Source: Bifidobacterium sp. ESL0775 (lineage in GTDB: Bacteria; Actinomycetota; Actinomycetes; Actinomycetales; Bifidobacteriaceae). Taken from it: DNA of 64,000 nucleotides. The DNA lies in contig NZ_CP113917.1 in assembly GCF_029395475.1 (NCBI RefSeq), positions 1,054,001 to 1,118,000 on the forward strand, read 5' to 3'. The notes beneath the pieces are model-generated. The model saw only the letters and a program-made list of their open reading frames with translations. It was not told where the DNA came from and did not search any database. Position 1 is the first letter of the stretch. Each line of letters begins with the position of its first letter. Shown piece after piece: positions 49,001 through 60,165 of this stretch. A program made the translations under genes and the position numbers.

Positions 49001-49614
49001 ACCTCTTTTACGCGCACATGGAGCTCGCCGACGTCCTAGCCCAGCTGCAAGGGGCCAAGGAGGCGTTGCCGCACCTGAACGCCATGGTCTCTTACGCGCC
49101 CGCCTATCCGCTTTCGCACATGCGTCTGGCGGTGCAGCTGGCGCGTGAGGAGGACTGGAACTCCGCACGCGCGGCCTGTCTCAACGCCCTGCGTGTCTCG
49201 CTGGACCGGGACGACGCGGCCTACGCCTATTACCGCCTGGCCTATGCGGAATGGATGCTTGGTGACTTCGACGTCGCCGTCGCGAGCTACATCATGAGCG
49301 AACACATCTCACCGGGCAAGATCGCCTCGCTCGACGGGGAGTTGCAGGAGCTTCTGGCCCGTGCCCAATCGCAATGCATCCTGGTGCCGGTCTCCTTCGA
49401 AGGCGCCCAGCAGGTGCTCGCCTCCCATGACCTGCCGGTCTGGCCGCACACTGAGGTCGCCGACATCGTGCGCGACGCCGCCAGGGTGAGCGTCGACAAG
49501 GCCATGTTCGTGCCGGCGCGCACGCTTTCGGTCGCCGCGGCCCGCATGGACGACAGCGCCGACGACGGCATCGACATGGCGCAGGCGCAGTTCCTGCGTT
49601 CACTCAATGCATAA
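46036..49614 (+). CDS. Large TPR-like protein of unknown function
   Basis: 1192 residues, no signal peptide or TM helix, so probably cytoplasmic. The middle (about 590-760) is a disordered Asp/Gly/Asn/Ser-rich stretch; the last 300 residues have helical repeats that read as TPRs (ARDLLFSGQVDQAIASLEEA, ELADVLAQLQGAKEALPHLN, YYRLAYAEWMLGDFDVAVAS). N-terminal 550 residues are folded but unrecognised. It may scaffold envelope or stress proteins. No ribosome site precedes ATG 46036; ATG 46096 (GGCGGG upstream) is an alternative. Confidence 0.78.
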   Translation: MSNFTQHLHDFADSSSQGGFMAQVRRVARRVNTMVGTGVSRHEVDVNSSSPASSQNPNGDIGDMMKELAGHAVQLGPMVKRRIFDDFPNIPEGLALGWAQLPQLDGRFFSIGVFLDRKEFCQVALVDGKGRVFLGADPQMDTHGLDPVLVFGKEGDFSLRDDARIRGDEPHSTSISGIDATGGSAAEDDGRAAGDRSVEVVQGGIVGRDMFGNMAWLASWLKTGNRYTLEQMRLRLPESLRLDLEYRDAMAIAFFATYMLPQMSGQMMIGFGAGNIFRRLNREAPLGAIRRSVRDSLEARSHGLRVSGLEDYFADLMRESGALKPSAGLEAVHGAEPLHLYTSSYSGAYFFTWDDSLNLAPALEALNIEGNLNRFALVSAWLEHNAHTGALPIEDTVTRAQAAQIDHALLQNPALMALKPLSGRALELDEPSSVSLRRMVGIAAQTADGIAAKAPLAEVSDDASSASPSQAKGRGEWVYRQAVATLLRRLRLPYRFDTEFRSNLCEGNVAVSFTTAGRTMMPTSRYDKRSHTWISLSDEERTEMSERYNLRVGLMIAALCFGVDETVSNVSIRIDSMGLEEAVAQQDSAISKLMAQALGAFERMPTGDIHRGGSKADPKDGDIHGDPTHSGSMASGQDSMPFAPSTAGSSQEDGDDSARSDQDAEQAGDNGENGNAENTGSSDAGFTSDGDSRDANGDGEGIDAQFEDLMKGVDFDSIALSVPQGGQDADIDDGEEHQNGQGGRDDDPLAVLRSGPTAHNMATVTFTREEFMRHIQADGLAHPVATYRAFGASLNISGAMPRNANPQFTLRDKRFSPLGSQEEPELSDVRLSGEASRILGTDNITGLSIQRADLLQRAVSDFHRIAADEGLPTVSKAQRAMAIVEANGDPELKKLAPSVSSALIDGVDTPDLDFTLSNDLDGQRIKARDLLFSGQVDQAIASLEEAVSKVDALYAGTGAPRYFNSYAERVVYNRLFATSDERTVLIPDNLFYAHMELADVLAQLQGAKEALPHLNAMVSYAPAYPLSHMRLAVQLAREEDWNSARAACLNALRVSLDRDDAAYAYYRLAYAEWMLGDFDVAVASYIMSEHISPGKIASLDGELQELLARAQSQCILVPVSFEGAQQVLASHDLPVWPHTEVADIVRDAARVSVDKAMFVPARTLSVAAARMDDSADDGIDMAQAQFLRSLNA

Positions 49615-49727
49615 GGTGCGACGCCCTTCGCGGTTCCCTCTCGGCTTGACCGTACAATCGTAATGGAACGGGATGGGCCCTGTATTGTATTGCAATATGG
49701 TGATTTGGGTTTGATGTGAACGAGTGA

Positions 49728-52577
<2,850 letters not shown>

Positions 52578-52783
52578 TGCCGACAAGTAGCTACAGGTAA
52601 CGGATTGTAGAAGAAAACCGACGATACCGTGAAGCTTTAGCTGCAGACCAAGCCTCATTTACGTATTACAATCATGTCGCTTAATCTCACTTTTGCTCAC
52701 AAGTCGTGGAAAATGTCCGCCAAACATACTGGCGTGCCGCCCAGTGTGGCGATACAGTGGAAAGTATCGACAAGGAAGGCACA

Positions 52784-53899
52784 ATGACGGATAGCGGCAC
52801 GATTGAACGGCGGATCTACGAACGTCTGGGCCACGTCATCGACCCGGAGCTGGGGCGTTCGGTCACCGACTTGGGGATGGTCCCCTGCGTCGAGGCGGCC
52901 AAGGCGGATGACGGAGACGACAACCATTACGTGCTCACCGTCCATGTCGAGCTCACCGTGCCCGGATGCCCGCTCTCCAAGACCATCAGCGAACGCATCG
53001 AGGAGGCTGTGCGCACCTATCCCGACGCGAGACTCACACCGAAGATCGAGATTGGCGCGATGAGCCGCGAAAAGCTTGGGAAACTGGTGGACGAGCTCAA
53101 GGCCGAGCGCCGGCAGAACCCCTTCAACAAGCCGGGCACCAAGACCCGCGTTTTCGCCATCGCCTCCGGCAAAGGCGGGGTGGGCAAGTCATCGGTCACC
53201 GCCAACCTCGCGGCCACCTTCTCGGCGCTCGGCTACGACACCGCCGCCATCGACGCGGACATCTACGGGTTCTCCCTGCCGTCGCTTTTCGGCGTGCATT
53301 CGCGGCCTACGGATTTGAACGGCATGCTGATGCCGGTGGTCGCCTGGGGCGTCAAGTTGATCTCCATCGGCATGTTCGCTGGGGCCGACCGGGCGATTCT
53401 TTGGCGCGGGCCGCGCCTGCAACGCTCGCTTGAGCAGTTCCTTGCCGACGTCTGGTGGGGCAGCCCCGACGTCCTGCTGCTCGACCTGGCCCCAGGAACG
53501 GGCGACATGGCTATTTCCGTGGCCCAGGCGCTGCCGAACGCCGAGCTCATCGTGGTCACCACCCCGCAGCCGAGCGCCTCCGACGTGGCCGTGCGCTCCG
53601 GGCTCGTCGCCTTGCAGGTGCCGATGAAGGTACGAGGTGTGGTGGAGAACATGAGCTATTTCGACCACAAGGGCGAGCGTCTGCGCATCTTCGGCGAAGG
53701 CGGCGGCCAGCGGGTGAGCGACCAGTTGACAGAGGCGCTCGACTACGATGTCCCGCTGTTGACCCAGCTGCCGTTGCAGCCTGAAATCCGTGAGATTGAT
53801 GAATCCGGCCGTCCTGCGGTCCTGAACCCGGACGGGACATTGGCCGCCAGCGCCTTGGCCGATTCGTTCAAGACCTTGGCGCAGCGTCTGATGCGTTAG
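52784..53899 (+). CDS. mrp: Mrp/ApbC-type P-loop ATPase (Fe-S carrier)
   Basis: ATP-binding protein of the Mrp/NBP35 family that carries Fe-S clusters, about 371 residues. N-terminal DUF59/MIP18 domain (about 10-90, HVIDPELGRSVTDLGMV), then the deviant Walker A SGKGGVGKSS, Walker B LLLDLAPGTGD and NMSYF in place of the usual C-x-x-C region. The two-Cys motif is not visible, so its cluster-binding may differ. The start at 52784 follows AAGGAAGG; the frame extends to 52706 without a site. A weak terminator follows. Confidence 0.93.
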   Translation: MTDSGTIERRIYERLGHVIDPELGRSVTDLGMVPCVEAAKADDGDDNHYVLTVHVELTVPGCPLSKTISERIEEAVRTYPDARLTPKIEIGAMSREKLGKLVDELKAERRQNPFNKPGTKTRVFAIASGKGGVGKSSVTANLAATFSALGYDTAAIDADIYGFSLPSLFGVHSRPTDLNGMLMPVVAWGVKLISIGMFAGADRAILWRGPRLQRSLEQFLADVWWGSPDVLLLDLAPGTGDMAISVAQALPNAELIVVTTPQPSASDVAVRSGLVALQVPMKVRGVVENMSYFDHKGERLRIFGEGGGQRVSDQLTEALDYDVPLLTQLPLQPEIREIDESGRPAVLNPDGTLAASALADSFKTLAQRLMR

Positions 53900-53970
53900 C
53901 TCATGGGGCTATGGCTATTACGCAAAGCGGCTATGGCATCGTGTGACTGATCAGCTCGGCGTATATCAGA

Positions 53971-54010
53971 AAGCGTGTTTCTGAGAGAAGGACGTCTCTG
54001 GAACACGCTT
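53971..54010 (+). terminator. Terminator after mrp
   Basis: AAGCGTGTT (53971-53979) pairs with AACACGCTT (54002-54010), with extra inner pairing (GAGA/TCTC). The T-rich tail is short. Confidence 0.65.
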
Positions 54011-54052
54011 GTTCATTGAATCAGCGAACAAAAGTTGAAAGCGATATCAGCT

Positions 54053-54958
54053 TCAACGATTGGACGGTACGGTGAACACCATTTTCACGCTGTCGGCGTC
54101 ATTGTCGGTGCCATCGAGGAACGGCCTCGCCAATCTCCACGAATCGTCAATCTCGTAGGTATTGCCGTCGCCGCCGCTCTCGCCTTTCTTCCACGTGGCA
54201 TCGATGGAGTCGCTGCTGTAGCGGTTGTCCCAGTTGAACGAGACGTCGTGGTTGCTTTTCACGTCCATCCCGTATTTCCAGTTTTCGTCGTCGATTTTCA
54301 TATTGACGGTCCAGTTGCCCACCACGCCCGTTCGAGGCATGGTGATGCTTCTGAAACTGTCGTCTCCATCGTCATTGGAGACCAGCGCTTTCATGTCATC
54401 GACATCGTAGGTGACGCTCTCTTTGTCATAATCGGAGACCCTGAGATCCGCCTTCGCGTACTTTTTGCCGAGCATGCTCAGCGTTGCGCCGCCGTCCTTG
54501 TCCACGTCGATGGTGATGGCCGTGATGGTCGCCCCCGGCGTCTTGACGCTGAACGACCATGTCCCGGCAGGGGCTCCGGGCTTGCCAAGCCCGCCGGAGG
54601 AGGAACCGCCTGAAGGCGAAGAGGGCCGGCTGAACACGACAAGGCCGACGACCACAAGCACGGCGACCACGGCCGCGATGACGGCGATGATGGTGCTGCG
54701 GTTCCTGTTGGATTTCACCGGCGCCGGCTGCTGGGGCGCATTCCCGTAAGGCGCCGAGGGCATGGGCGGCATCGCGGGAACCTGGCCGAATTGCTGCGGT
54801 GGAATGTTGCCTGGCGCGGCCGGAGGGTTCTGGTATTGCTGCGTCTGGGGCTGGCCTTGGGGCTGGAATTGCTGTTGGGGCGCGTTCGGAGCGCCGCAAT
54901 TGGGGCAGAACCGCACGCCTTCGGGTAACTGGGCTCCACAGTTGTTGCAGAATTTCAA
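54053..54958 (-). CDS. Zinc-ribbon membrane protein
   Basis: 301 residues. N-terminal zinc ribbon with two Cys pairs (FCNNCGAQ, FCPNCGAP), a Pro/Gln-rich linker (about 28-80), one TM helix (about 88-110), a Ser/Gly spacer, and an extracytoplasmic beta-rich domain (about 130-301) with no recognised family. The zinc ribbon is on the cytoplasmic side, so the protein could connect an outside domain to a cytoplasmic partner. The start at 54958 is the only reasonable one. It converges with mrp. Confidence 0.82.
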   Translation of the reverse strand: MKFCNNCGAQLPEGVRFCPNCGAPNAPQQQFQPQGQPQTQQYQNPPAAPGNIPPQQFGQVPAMPPMPSAPYGNAPQQPAPVKSNRNRSTIIAVIAAVVAVLVVVGLVVFSRPSSPSGGSSSGGLGKPGAPAGTWSFSVKTPGATITAITIDVDKDGGATLSMLGKKYAKADLRVSDYDKESVTYDVDDMKALVSNDDGDDSFRSITMPRTGVVGNWTVNMKIDDENWKYGMDVKSNHDVSFNWDNRYSSDSIDATWKKGESGGDGNTYEIDDSWRLARPFLDGTDNDADSVKMVFTVPSNR

Positions 54959-55150
54959 GGCTGCCTTCTTCCTTGCGCCGGTGCATTCGATGACTCAAGG
55001 ATATCGGTAAGTCTGGAATTGGTGTGCCATGCCCAATGTGTCTGGAGGTGGCGCAGCGCCGGAAAGCAAGGCGATTATTCATCGAGGTTGCAGGGAGATT
55101 GCATGACATTCGCAGGTGATGCCGGCAATCAACATACGGCAGGCAGCACA

Positions 55151-55187
55151 AAGGCCGTCATACCAAATCTTGTGGTATGACGGCCTT
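55151..55187. terminator. Bidirectional terminator at the glnA end
   Basis: AAGGCCGTCATACCA (55151-55165) pairs perfectly with TGGTATGACGGCCTT (55173-55187). On the minus strand it ends the glnA transcript. Confidence 0.85.
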
Positions 55188-55228
55188 CCTGATGTCCGAT
55201 CAACGTGAATCGAACGAAAACGCGAAGC

Positions 55229-56665
55229 TCAGCAGTTGAAGTAGAGCTCGTACTCGAGCGGAGTCGGGGCCAGACGCTGCTGGTCGATTTCGTCGCGCTT
55301 GAGGGCAACCCAGGTCTCGAGAAGGTCGGTGGTGAAGACGTCGCCGGCGGTCAGGAAGTCGTTGTCCTCCTCGAGCGCGTCCATTGCTTCGCCAAGCGAG
55401 GCTGGGACGTGCTTCATGTTGTCCAGCTCCTCTGGCGGCAGCTCGTAGATGTCCTTGTCGACAGGGGCCGGAGGCTCGATGTGGTTCAGGACGCCGTCCA
55501 TACCGGCCATCAGCTGGGCCGAGAAGGCGAGGAACGGGTTGCAAGAGGGATCGGGGACGCGGAACTCGATGCGCTTGGCCGCGGGCGCGGTGCCGGCGAA
55601 CGGGATGCGGATGGCGGCCGAACGGTTGCGGGCCGAGTAGACAAGGTTCGTCGGGGCTTCGTAGCCGGGCACCAGACGCTTGTATGAGTTGAGCGACGGG
55701 TTGGTAAAGGCGAGCACCGAGGAAGCGTGCTTGATGAGGCCGCCGATGTACCAGCGGGCGATGTCGGAGAGACCGCCGTAGCCGTTCTCATCGTAGAAGA
55801 GCGGCTTGCCGTCCTTCCACAGCGACTGGTGGCAGTGCATGCCGGTGCCGTTGTCGCCTGCGATGGGCTTGGGCATGAAGGTCACGGCCTTGCCCGCCTC
55901 GAAGGCGGTCTCGTGCACGACGTACTTGTACTTCTGCAGGTCATCACCTGCGTGCTGCAGGGTGTTGAAGCGGTAGTTGATCTCCTGCTGGCCTGCGCCG
56001 CCGACCTCGTGGTGGCTGCGCTCGAGGATCAGGCCGACCTTCTGGAGGTTGGCGACCATGTCGTCGCGCAGGTCCTGGTTGTGGTCCTGCGGGGCCGGCG
56101 GGAAATAGCCGCCCTTGACGCGGTTCTTGAAGCCGATGTTGGCCGAGCCGTCGGCCTCGACCTCAGCGCCTGTGTTCCAAGGGGCCTCGACGGAATCGAC
56201 CTCGTAGAAGGAACGCTGCATCGTGTTCTCGTAACGCACGGAATCGAAGAGGAAGAACTCGGCTTCGGGGGCGAAGCAGGCGGTGTCGGCCACGCCGGTC
56301 GACTTGATGTAGGCTTCGGCCTTGGCGGCGACTTGGCGCGGATCGCGGGAATAAGGCTCCATGGTGATCGGGTCGACCACTGAATGCGAGACGACGAGCG
56401 TCTTGTGCTTGCGGAACGGGTCGAGAAAGGCCGTGGAGACATCCGGCACGAGCTTCATGTCAGAGTTCTGGATGGCCTGGAAGCCGCGGATGGAGGATCC
56501 GTCGAACGGCTCGCCATCGGTGAAGGCGTCCTTGAGGAATTCGCTGGCGGGCACCGTGAAGTGCTGCTGGCCGCCTAAGAGGTCGGTGAAGCGCACGGAG
56601 ATGTATTCCACACCTTCCGTGTTGATGAGGGCTTCGAGGTCTTCCTTCGTTTCGAGTGCAGTCAA
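55229..56665 (-). CDS. glnA: Glutamine synthetase type I
   Basis: Makes glutamine from glutamate and ammonia with ATP, the central ammonium-assimilation enzyme; 478 residues, dodecameric GSI type. Motifs: FDGSSIRGF, metal-binding [19 protein letters not shown], and the adenylylation site DIYELPPEE with Tyr407, so activity is probably controlled by GlnE adenylyltransferase. The start at 56665 has GGAG-type spacing upstream. The DUF4191 gene lies just upstream on the same strand. Confidence 0.97.
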   Translation of the reverse strand: MTALETKEDLEALINTEGVEYISVRFTDLLGGQQHFTVPASEFLKDAFTDGEPFDGSSIRGFQAIQNSDMKLVPDVSTAFLDPFRKHKTLVVSHSVVDPITMEPYSRDPRQVAAKAEAYIKSTGVADTACFAPEAEFFLFDSVRYENTMQRSFYEVDSVEAPWNTGAEVEADGSANIGFKNRVKGGYFPPAPQDHNQDLRDDMVANLQKVGLILERSHHEVGGAGQQEINYRFNTLQHAGDDLQKYKYVVHETAFEAGKAVTFMPKPIAGDNGTGMHCHQSLWKDGKPLFYDENGYGGLSDIARWYIGGLIKHASSVLAFTNPSLNSYKRLVPGYEAPTNLVYSARNRSAAIRIPFAGTAPAAKRIEFRVPDPSCNPFLAFSAQLMAGMDGVLNHIEPPAPVDKDIYELPPEELDNMKHVPASLGEAMDALEEDNDFLTAGDVFTTDLLETWVALKRDEIDQQRLAPTPLEYELYFNC

Positions 56666-56813
56666 TGGACCGCTCCTTTCGTAGTGCTAACAATGTCCAA
56701 GTGTAAGGTAACGAGTTTCAGGAGGTCGCGGTTTGGGTTACGAATATGTTTCGTATCGTGATTTTCCATTGAAATTCGTTGATTTTCTGGGTTTTACGAG
56801 TGATGGCGATATG

Positions 56814-56846
56814 AAAAATCCTCTCGCGATGTGGTCACGAGAGGAT
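56814..56846 (-). terminator. Terminator after the DUF4191 gene
   Basis: ATCCTCTCG and CGAGAGGAT (56818-56826, 56838-56846) form a 9-bp stem followed on the minus strand by a T tract. It separates this gene from glnA. Confidence 0.85.
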
Positions 56847-56852
56847 GAGAGG

Positions 56853-57647
56853 TCACCGGCCGCGCATGGCCCGGCGGCTGATGTGCTGCGGTCGTGTGGG
56901 GTCCATGCCTTTGGGAATCCCGAGCCCGCGCTTCTCCTGCAGGGTTTGCAGGCGGAAGTTCAGTGTCTCGAGCTCGTCTTTGGTGAGCACGAAACGGCGG
57001 CGCGGATGGATCTTCTTCATCAGGAAGAAGGAATAGTCGGTCGGCTCGTAGCTCTTGCACTTGACGACCTTCTTGCGCAGGTCCTTGAGGCGCACCTGGC
57101 CTTGACCTTGGCCGACGGAGATGAGGTAAACGGGGATATTGCTGCCCGCGGTGACGCCTTTGATGGCTTGTTGCTGACGTTCGAGCGGCCGCTTCGTGCG
57201 GCTGGGGTTGCCTTCGGCCAACAGATAGATGCCGTTGTAGCCGGTGCCACGCCAGATGGCGTCCTTGGTCTTCGGGTCCACCCACACCGGGGTCTGCGGG
57301 AAGTTGAATCCGGCCTTGTTGATGTTGCCGAGCACACTGATGGCGGCGCCGGGCTTGCCATCGAGCTTCTCATAGCCCACTTTGTCGGCGCGTTTGGTCA
57401 ATACGAAGGTGAACAGCAATACGCCGAGCATCACCATCAGGATCATCATGAAGATCCAGGTCAGCCAGCGCCAATGCATGAGCAGGCCGGCGACGACGCC
57501 GACGACCACCGGAAGCAGGAAAGCGACGAGCAAGAGCCAGGGGAGGGCCTTGTCTTCCTGATGGGTGTATTTGTAGATCTCGCGGATCTGATTGATGACT
57601 TTCGGGCCTTTTTTCTTGTCTTTCTTGGCCTTTTTCGCTTCTGCCAT
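56853..57647 (-). CDS. DUF4191 membrane protein
   Basis: 264-residue actinobacterial membrane protein. Very basic N-terminus (Lys-rich, about 1-20), two TM helices (about 38-58 and 63-85) separated by a short loop, then a soluble domain of 170 residues with basic C-terminus. In Mycobacterium the homologue lies between lipoate synthesis genes and glnA1; the glnA neighbour is kept here. Function unknown. Confidence 0.9.
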   Translation of the reverse strand: MAEAKKAKKDKKKGPKVINQIREIYKYTHQEDKALPWLLLVAFLLPVVVGVVAGLLMHWRWLTWIFMMILMVMLGVLLFTFVLTKRADKVGYEKLDGKPGAAISVLGNINKAGFNFPQTPVWVDPKTKDAIWRGTGYNGIYLLAEGNPSRTKRPLERQQQAIKGVTAGSNIPVYLISVGQGQGQVRLKDLRKKVVKCKSYEPTDYSFFLMKKIHPRRRFVLTKDELETLNFRLQTLQEKRGLGIPKGMDPTRPQHISRRAMRGR

Positions 57648-57744
57648 CTACTCCCTCACTTGCTATTGAAAAAACGGACGCACTAGTTGATTATGGTATC
57701 AGTGGTGGCGGAAGTCCGACGATGCGGGTTTTCGCCTTGCGCGC

Positions 57745-59271
57745 CTATCTGGTATGCAGCGGACGCCCGTCGGCCTTGAGCAGCGCCTCGCCGAACGCCT
57801 CGCTGAAAGTGGGGTGCGGGTGGATCAGGCGCGCCGCGTCGGCCAGGGGGACGCGGTTGCCGACCAGTTCTTCCGCTTCGGCGATCAGATCGCCGGCGTC
57901 CGGGGCGAGCATGTGGACGCCCAGGACCACCGGCGTATCCGGTTTGTCGGCGTAGGCGCCGGTCACCACCGACATCGAGGCGGCTTCACCGCTCATCAGC
58001 ACCCGTGCGTTGCTCATCATCGGATAGGCGGTTTCTTTTGCCTCGTCGATGTCCGGGTCCGCCTTGGCCTGCTCGACCGTCAGCCCAACGCTGGCGAATT
58101 CCGGGGTGGAGAAGACCACTTCGGGAACCGTGTTGTTCTCCACCGGTTTCGGGTCGAGCCCGGCGATGGATTCCGCGATGACGATGCCCTGCTCGAAGGC
58201 GCGGTAGGCCAGTGCCGGGCCCGGGGTGATGTCGCCCAACGCCCAGATTGCCGGCTGGTTGGTGCGGCCGTATGCGTCGGTTTTCACCAGGCCGTTCTCG
58301 TCCAACGCGATGCCGGCGTCGGCGAACCAGCCGGCATCGGTGTTGGGATCACGACCGATGGCGGCCAGCACCACATCCGCTTTCGTGTTCCTTATCGTCT
58401 CATCCTTGTCGGTGCGATAGCTCACGCTCGCCGCGCCAGACTCGCCGTTTTCGATATCGGCGACACTGCTGTGGGCGACGATATGCACGCCATCTTTGGC
58501 CAGCGCCCGAGTCAAAGCCATCGATGTGCGGCGGTGAGCGTGCGAAAGCACGCGTTCGTGGCGGATGAGCATGGTGACGTCCACGCCCGCCGCGTTCCAC
58601 ATCGAGGCGAACTCGACGGCCACGGCACCCGCCCCGATGATGATGGCGGATTTCGGGAAACGGGTAAGCGCCAGCGCCTGCGTGGAATCGATCAACGCTC
58701 CGGCGAAAGGATGCCCAGGCAGCGGGCGTGGGCGTGAGCCGGTGGCCACCACGATGTTGTCGGCGTTCAGCTCGATGGTGGAGCTTTGCGTGCCGCCAAC
58801 ACGTCCTTGATTGGGGTTGGCGTTGTCGTCTTGCTCTTGATTTCGTCCTTGAAAGTCAGCTGGGGCGCTTTTCATATCAGTTTCAGAGAGTTTTACTGAA
58901 ACGTGATGTTTTGCGGTAACGGAGGCCTCTCCGTGAATCACCGTCACTTTTCGCATGGCGAGCAAGGAGGCCAGTCCGTCGGTCATCGAGGTGACGGCAT
59001 GGTCCTTGAAAGCTGTCAGTTTCGGGAAATCGATGCCATTGATGCTTGCGTTGACACCCATGCGTTCGGCGTCGCCGACGGTACGCATTGCGCGTGTGGC
59101 GATGATCAGCGCTTTGGAGGGTATGCAGCCGCGGTTGAGGCAGGTGCCTCCGAGCCGCTCCTCGCGGTTGATTAAGGCCACCGAAAGCCCGAGTTGCGCG
59201 GCCCGCAGCGCTGTGGCGTAGCCGCCAGGCCCGCCGCCGATGATGACGATGTCGAAATGAGTGCTCTGCAT
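57745..59271 (-). CDS. lpd: Dihydrolipoyl dehydrogenase (orphan)
   Basis: FAD-dependent disulfide oxidoreductase, 508 residues (family about 465). FAD site IIGGGPGGYATALRAA, redox-active pair C44/C49 in GGTCLNRGCIPSK, NAD domain IIGAGAVAVEFASMW, FAD-binding ALGDITPGPALAYRA, and catalytic His-Glu in HPHPTFSEAFGEA. Residues about 130-163 are a low-complexity insertion. GGAGGTAGAC gives a strong start at 59271. No E1/E2 or lipoate genes are adjacent, and bifidobacteria generally lack these complexes, so its electron partner is unclear. Confidence 0.92.
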   Translation of the reverse strand: MQSTHFDIVIIGGGPGGYATALRAAQLGLSVALINREERLGGTCLNRGCIPSKALIIATRAMRTVGDAERMGVNASINGIDFPKLTAFKDHAVTSMTDGLASLLAMRKVTVIHGEASVTAKHHVSVKLSETDMKSAPADFQGRNQEQDDNANPNQGRVGGTQSSTIELNADNIVVATGSRPRPLPGHPFAGALIDSTQALALTRFPKSAIIIGAGAVAVEFASMWNAAGVDVTMLIRHERVLSHAHRRTSMALTRALAKDGVHIVAHSSVADIENGESGAASVSYRTDKDETIRNTKADVVLAAIGRDPNTDAGWFADAGIALDENGLVKTDAYGRTNQPAIWALGDITPGPALAYRAFEQGIVIAESIAGLDPKPVENNTVPEVVFSTPEFASVGLTVEQAKADPDIDEAKETAYPMMSNARVLMSGEAASMSVVTGAYADKPDTPVVLGVHMLAPDAGDLIAEAEELVGNRVPLADAARLIHPHPTFSEAFGEALLKADGRPLHTR

Positions 59272-59356
59272 GTCTACCTCCGAAATGGTCTAACGACCAT
59301 CATAAAGCGTTGCAAAATAGTATGGGCGATTCTGTGGATACCAGAGAAATGAAGAA

Positions 59357-59389
59357 AACCCGCGGACATGCCATGCACGCCCACGGGTT
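59357..59389 (-). terminator. Terminator after the DUF3043 gene
   Basis: AACCCGCGG (59357-59365) pairs with CCACGGGTT (59381-59389, one G-T pair) and is followed on the minus strand by TTTTC. Confidence 0.8.
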
Positions 59390-59413
59390 ATCAAAACAAA
59401 TAAGAAATCCGGC

Positions 59414-60019
59414 TTACTTCGGCCAGTTGCCGCGCTTTTTCGAGGTCGGCACGGGGATGCGCCAGCGACGCAGCTGCAGCGCGCGGCCCCAGGCGTAGGA
59501 ACCCATGTGCGTACCCTTGCCCACGGCCTTTTCGCCGAATTTCTCGATGAGCTTCTTCTTGAGCTTGCGCCACATGATGACGATATCGATGAGCGCGGCG
59601 ATGATGTAGACGTACATCAACAGCATGAGCGGTGTGTAAAGCCACGGCCAGATCATGTAGACGACCAGCGTGAAGATCATGACTGCGAACAGCACCGGGA
59701 TGAAGTACTCGGCGATGTTGAAGCGGGCATCCACGTAATTGCGGACATAGATATGGACGGGGTCGCGCTCGGAACGCGGCATGTGGGCCACGTCGCCGGT
59801 GCGCATCGCCTCGTACTGCTCGTCCTCTTTCTCCTTGATGCGCTCCTTGGCGGCTTTCCTGTCCGCCTTGCGGTCCCTGGGGACGAGGGGATGGAGGTTG
59901 CGCTCCTGGGCGACCTTGCGCTTCGGGGTGGGATGGCCCTTGCCCTCCTGCTCCGGTTGTTCGTCGGACTGTTGCGCCGATTCCTTGCTCTTGTCCTTGT
60001 TGAAAGGATTCCATGTCAT
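59414..60019 (-). CDS. DUF3043 membrane protein
   Basis: 201-residue actinobacterial protein with a charged Lys/Glu-rich N-terminus (about 1-95), two TM helices (about 107-127 and 131-150) and a basic C-terminal tail. The region VHIYVRNYVDARFNIAEYF before the first TM is typical of DUF3043. No Shine-Dalgarno is present; minus-strand TAGTCT lies 7 bases before the ATG, compatible with a leaderless mRNA. Function unknown. Confidence 0.88.
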   Translation of the reverse strand: MTWNPFNKDKSKESAQQSDEQPEQEGKGHPTPKRKVAQERNLHPLVPRDRKADRKAAKERIKEKEDEQYEAMRTGDVAHMPRSERDPVHIYVRNYVDARFNIAEYFIPVLFAVMIFTLVVYMIWPWLYTPLMLLMYVYIIAALIDIVIMWRKLKKKLIEKFGEKAVGKGTHMGSYAWGRALQLRRWRIPVPTSKKRGNWPK

Positions 60020-60165
60020 GGTTTTGAGACTACGGGAAAGCCTCGACTCGCTCGGGTCGCGAATCGTCTTGGTATGGCTCGTTTTTCACCGGTTTCTGGC
60101 GTTTTTCGTGGGGCTGTGTGATTATCGAAGTGGATATGACTGAATCTCAAGAAAAGGAGCATGAC

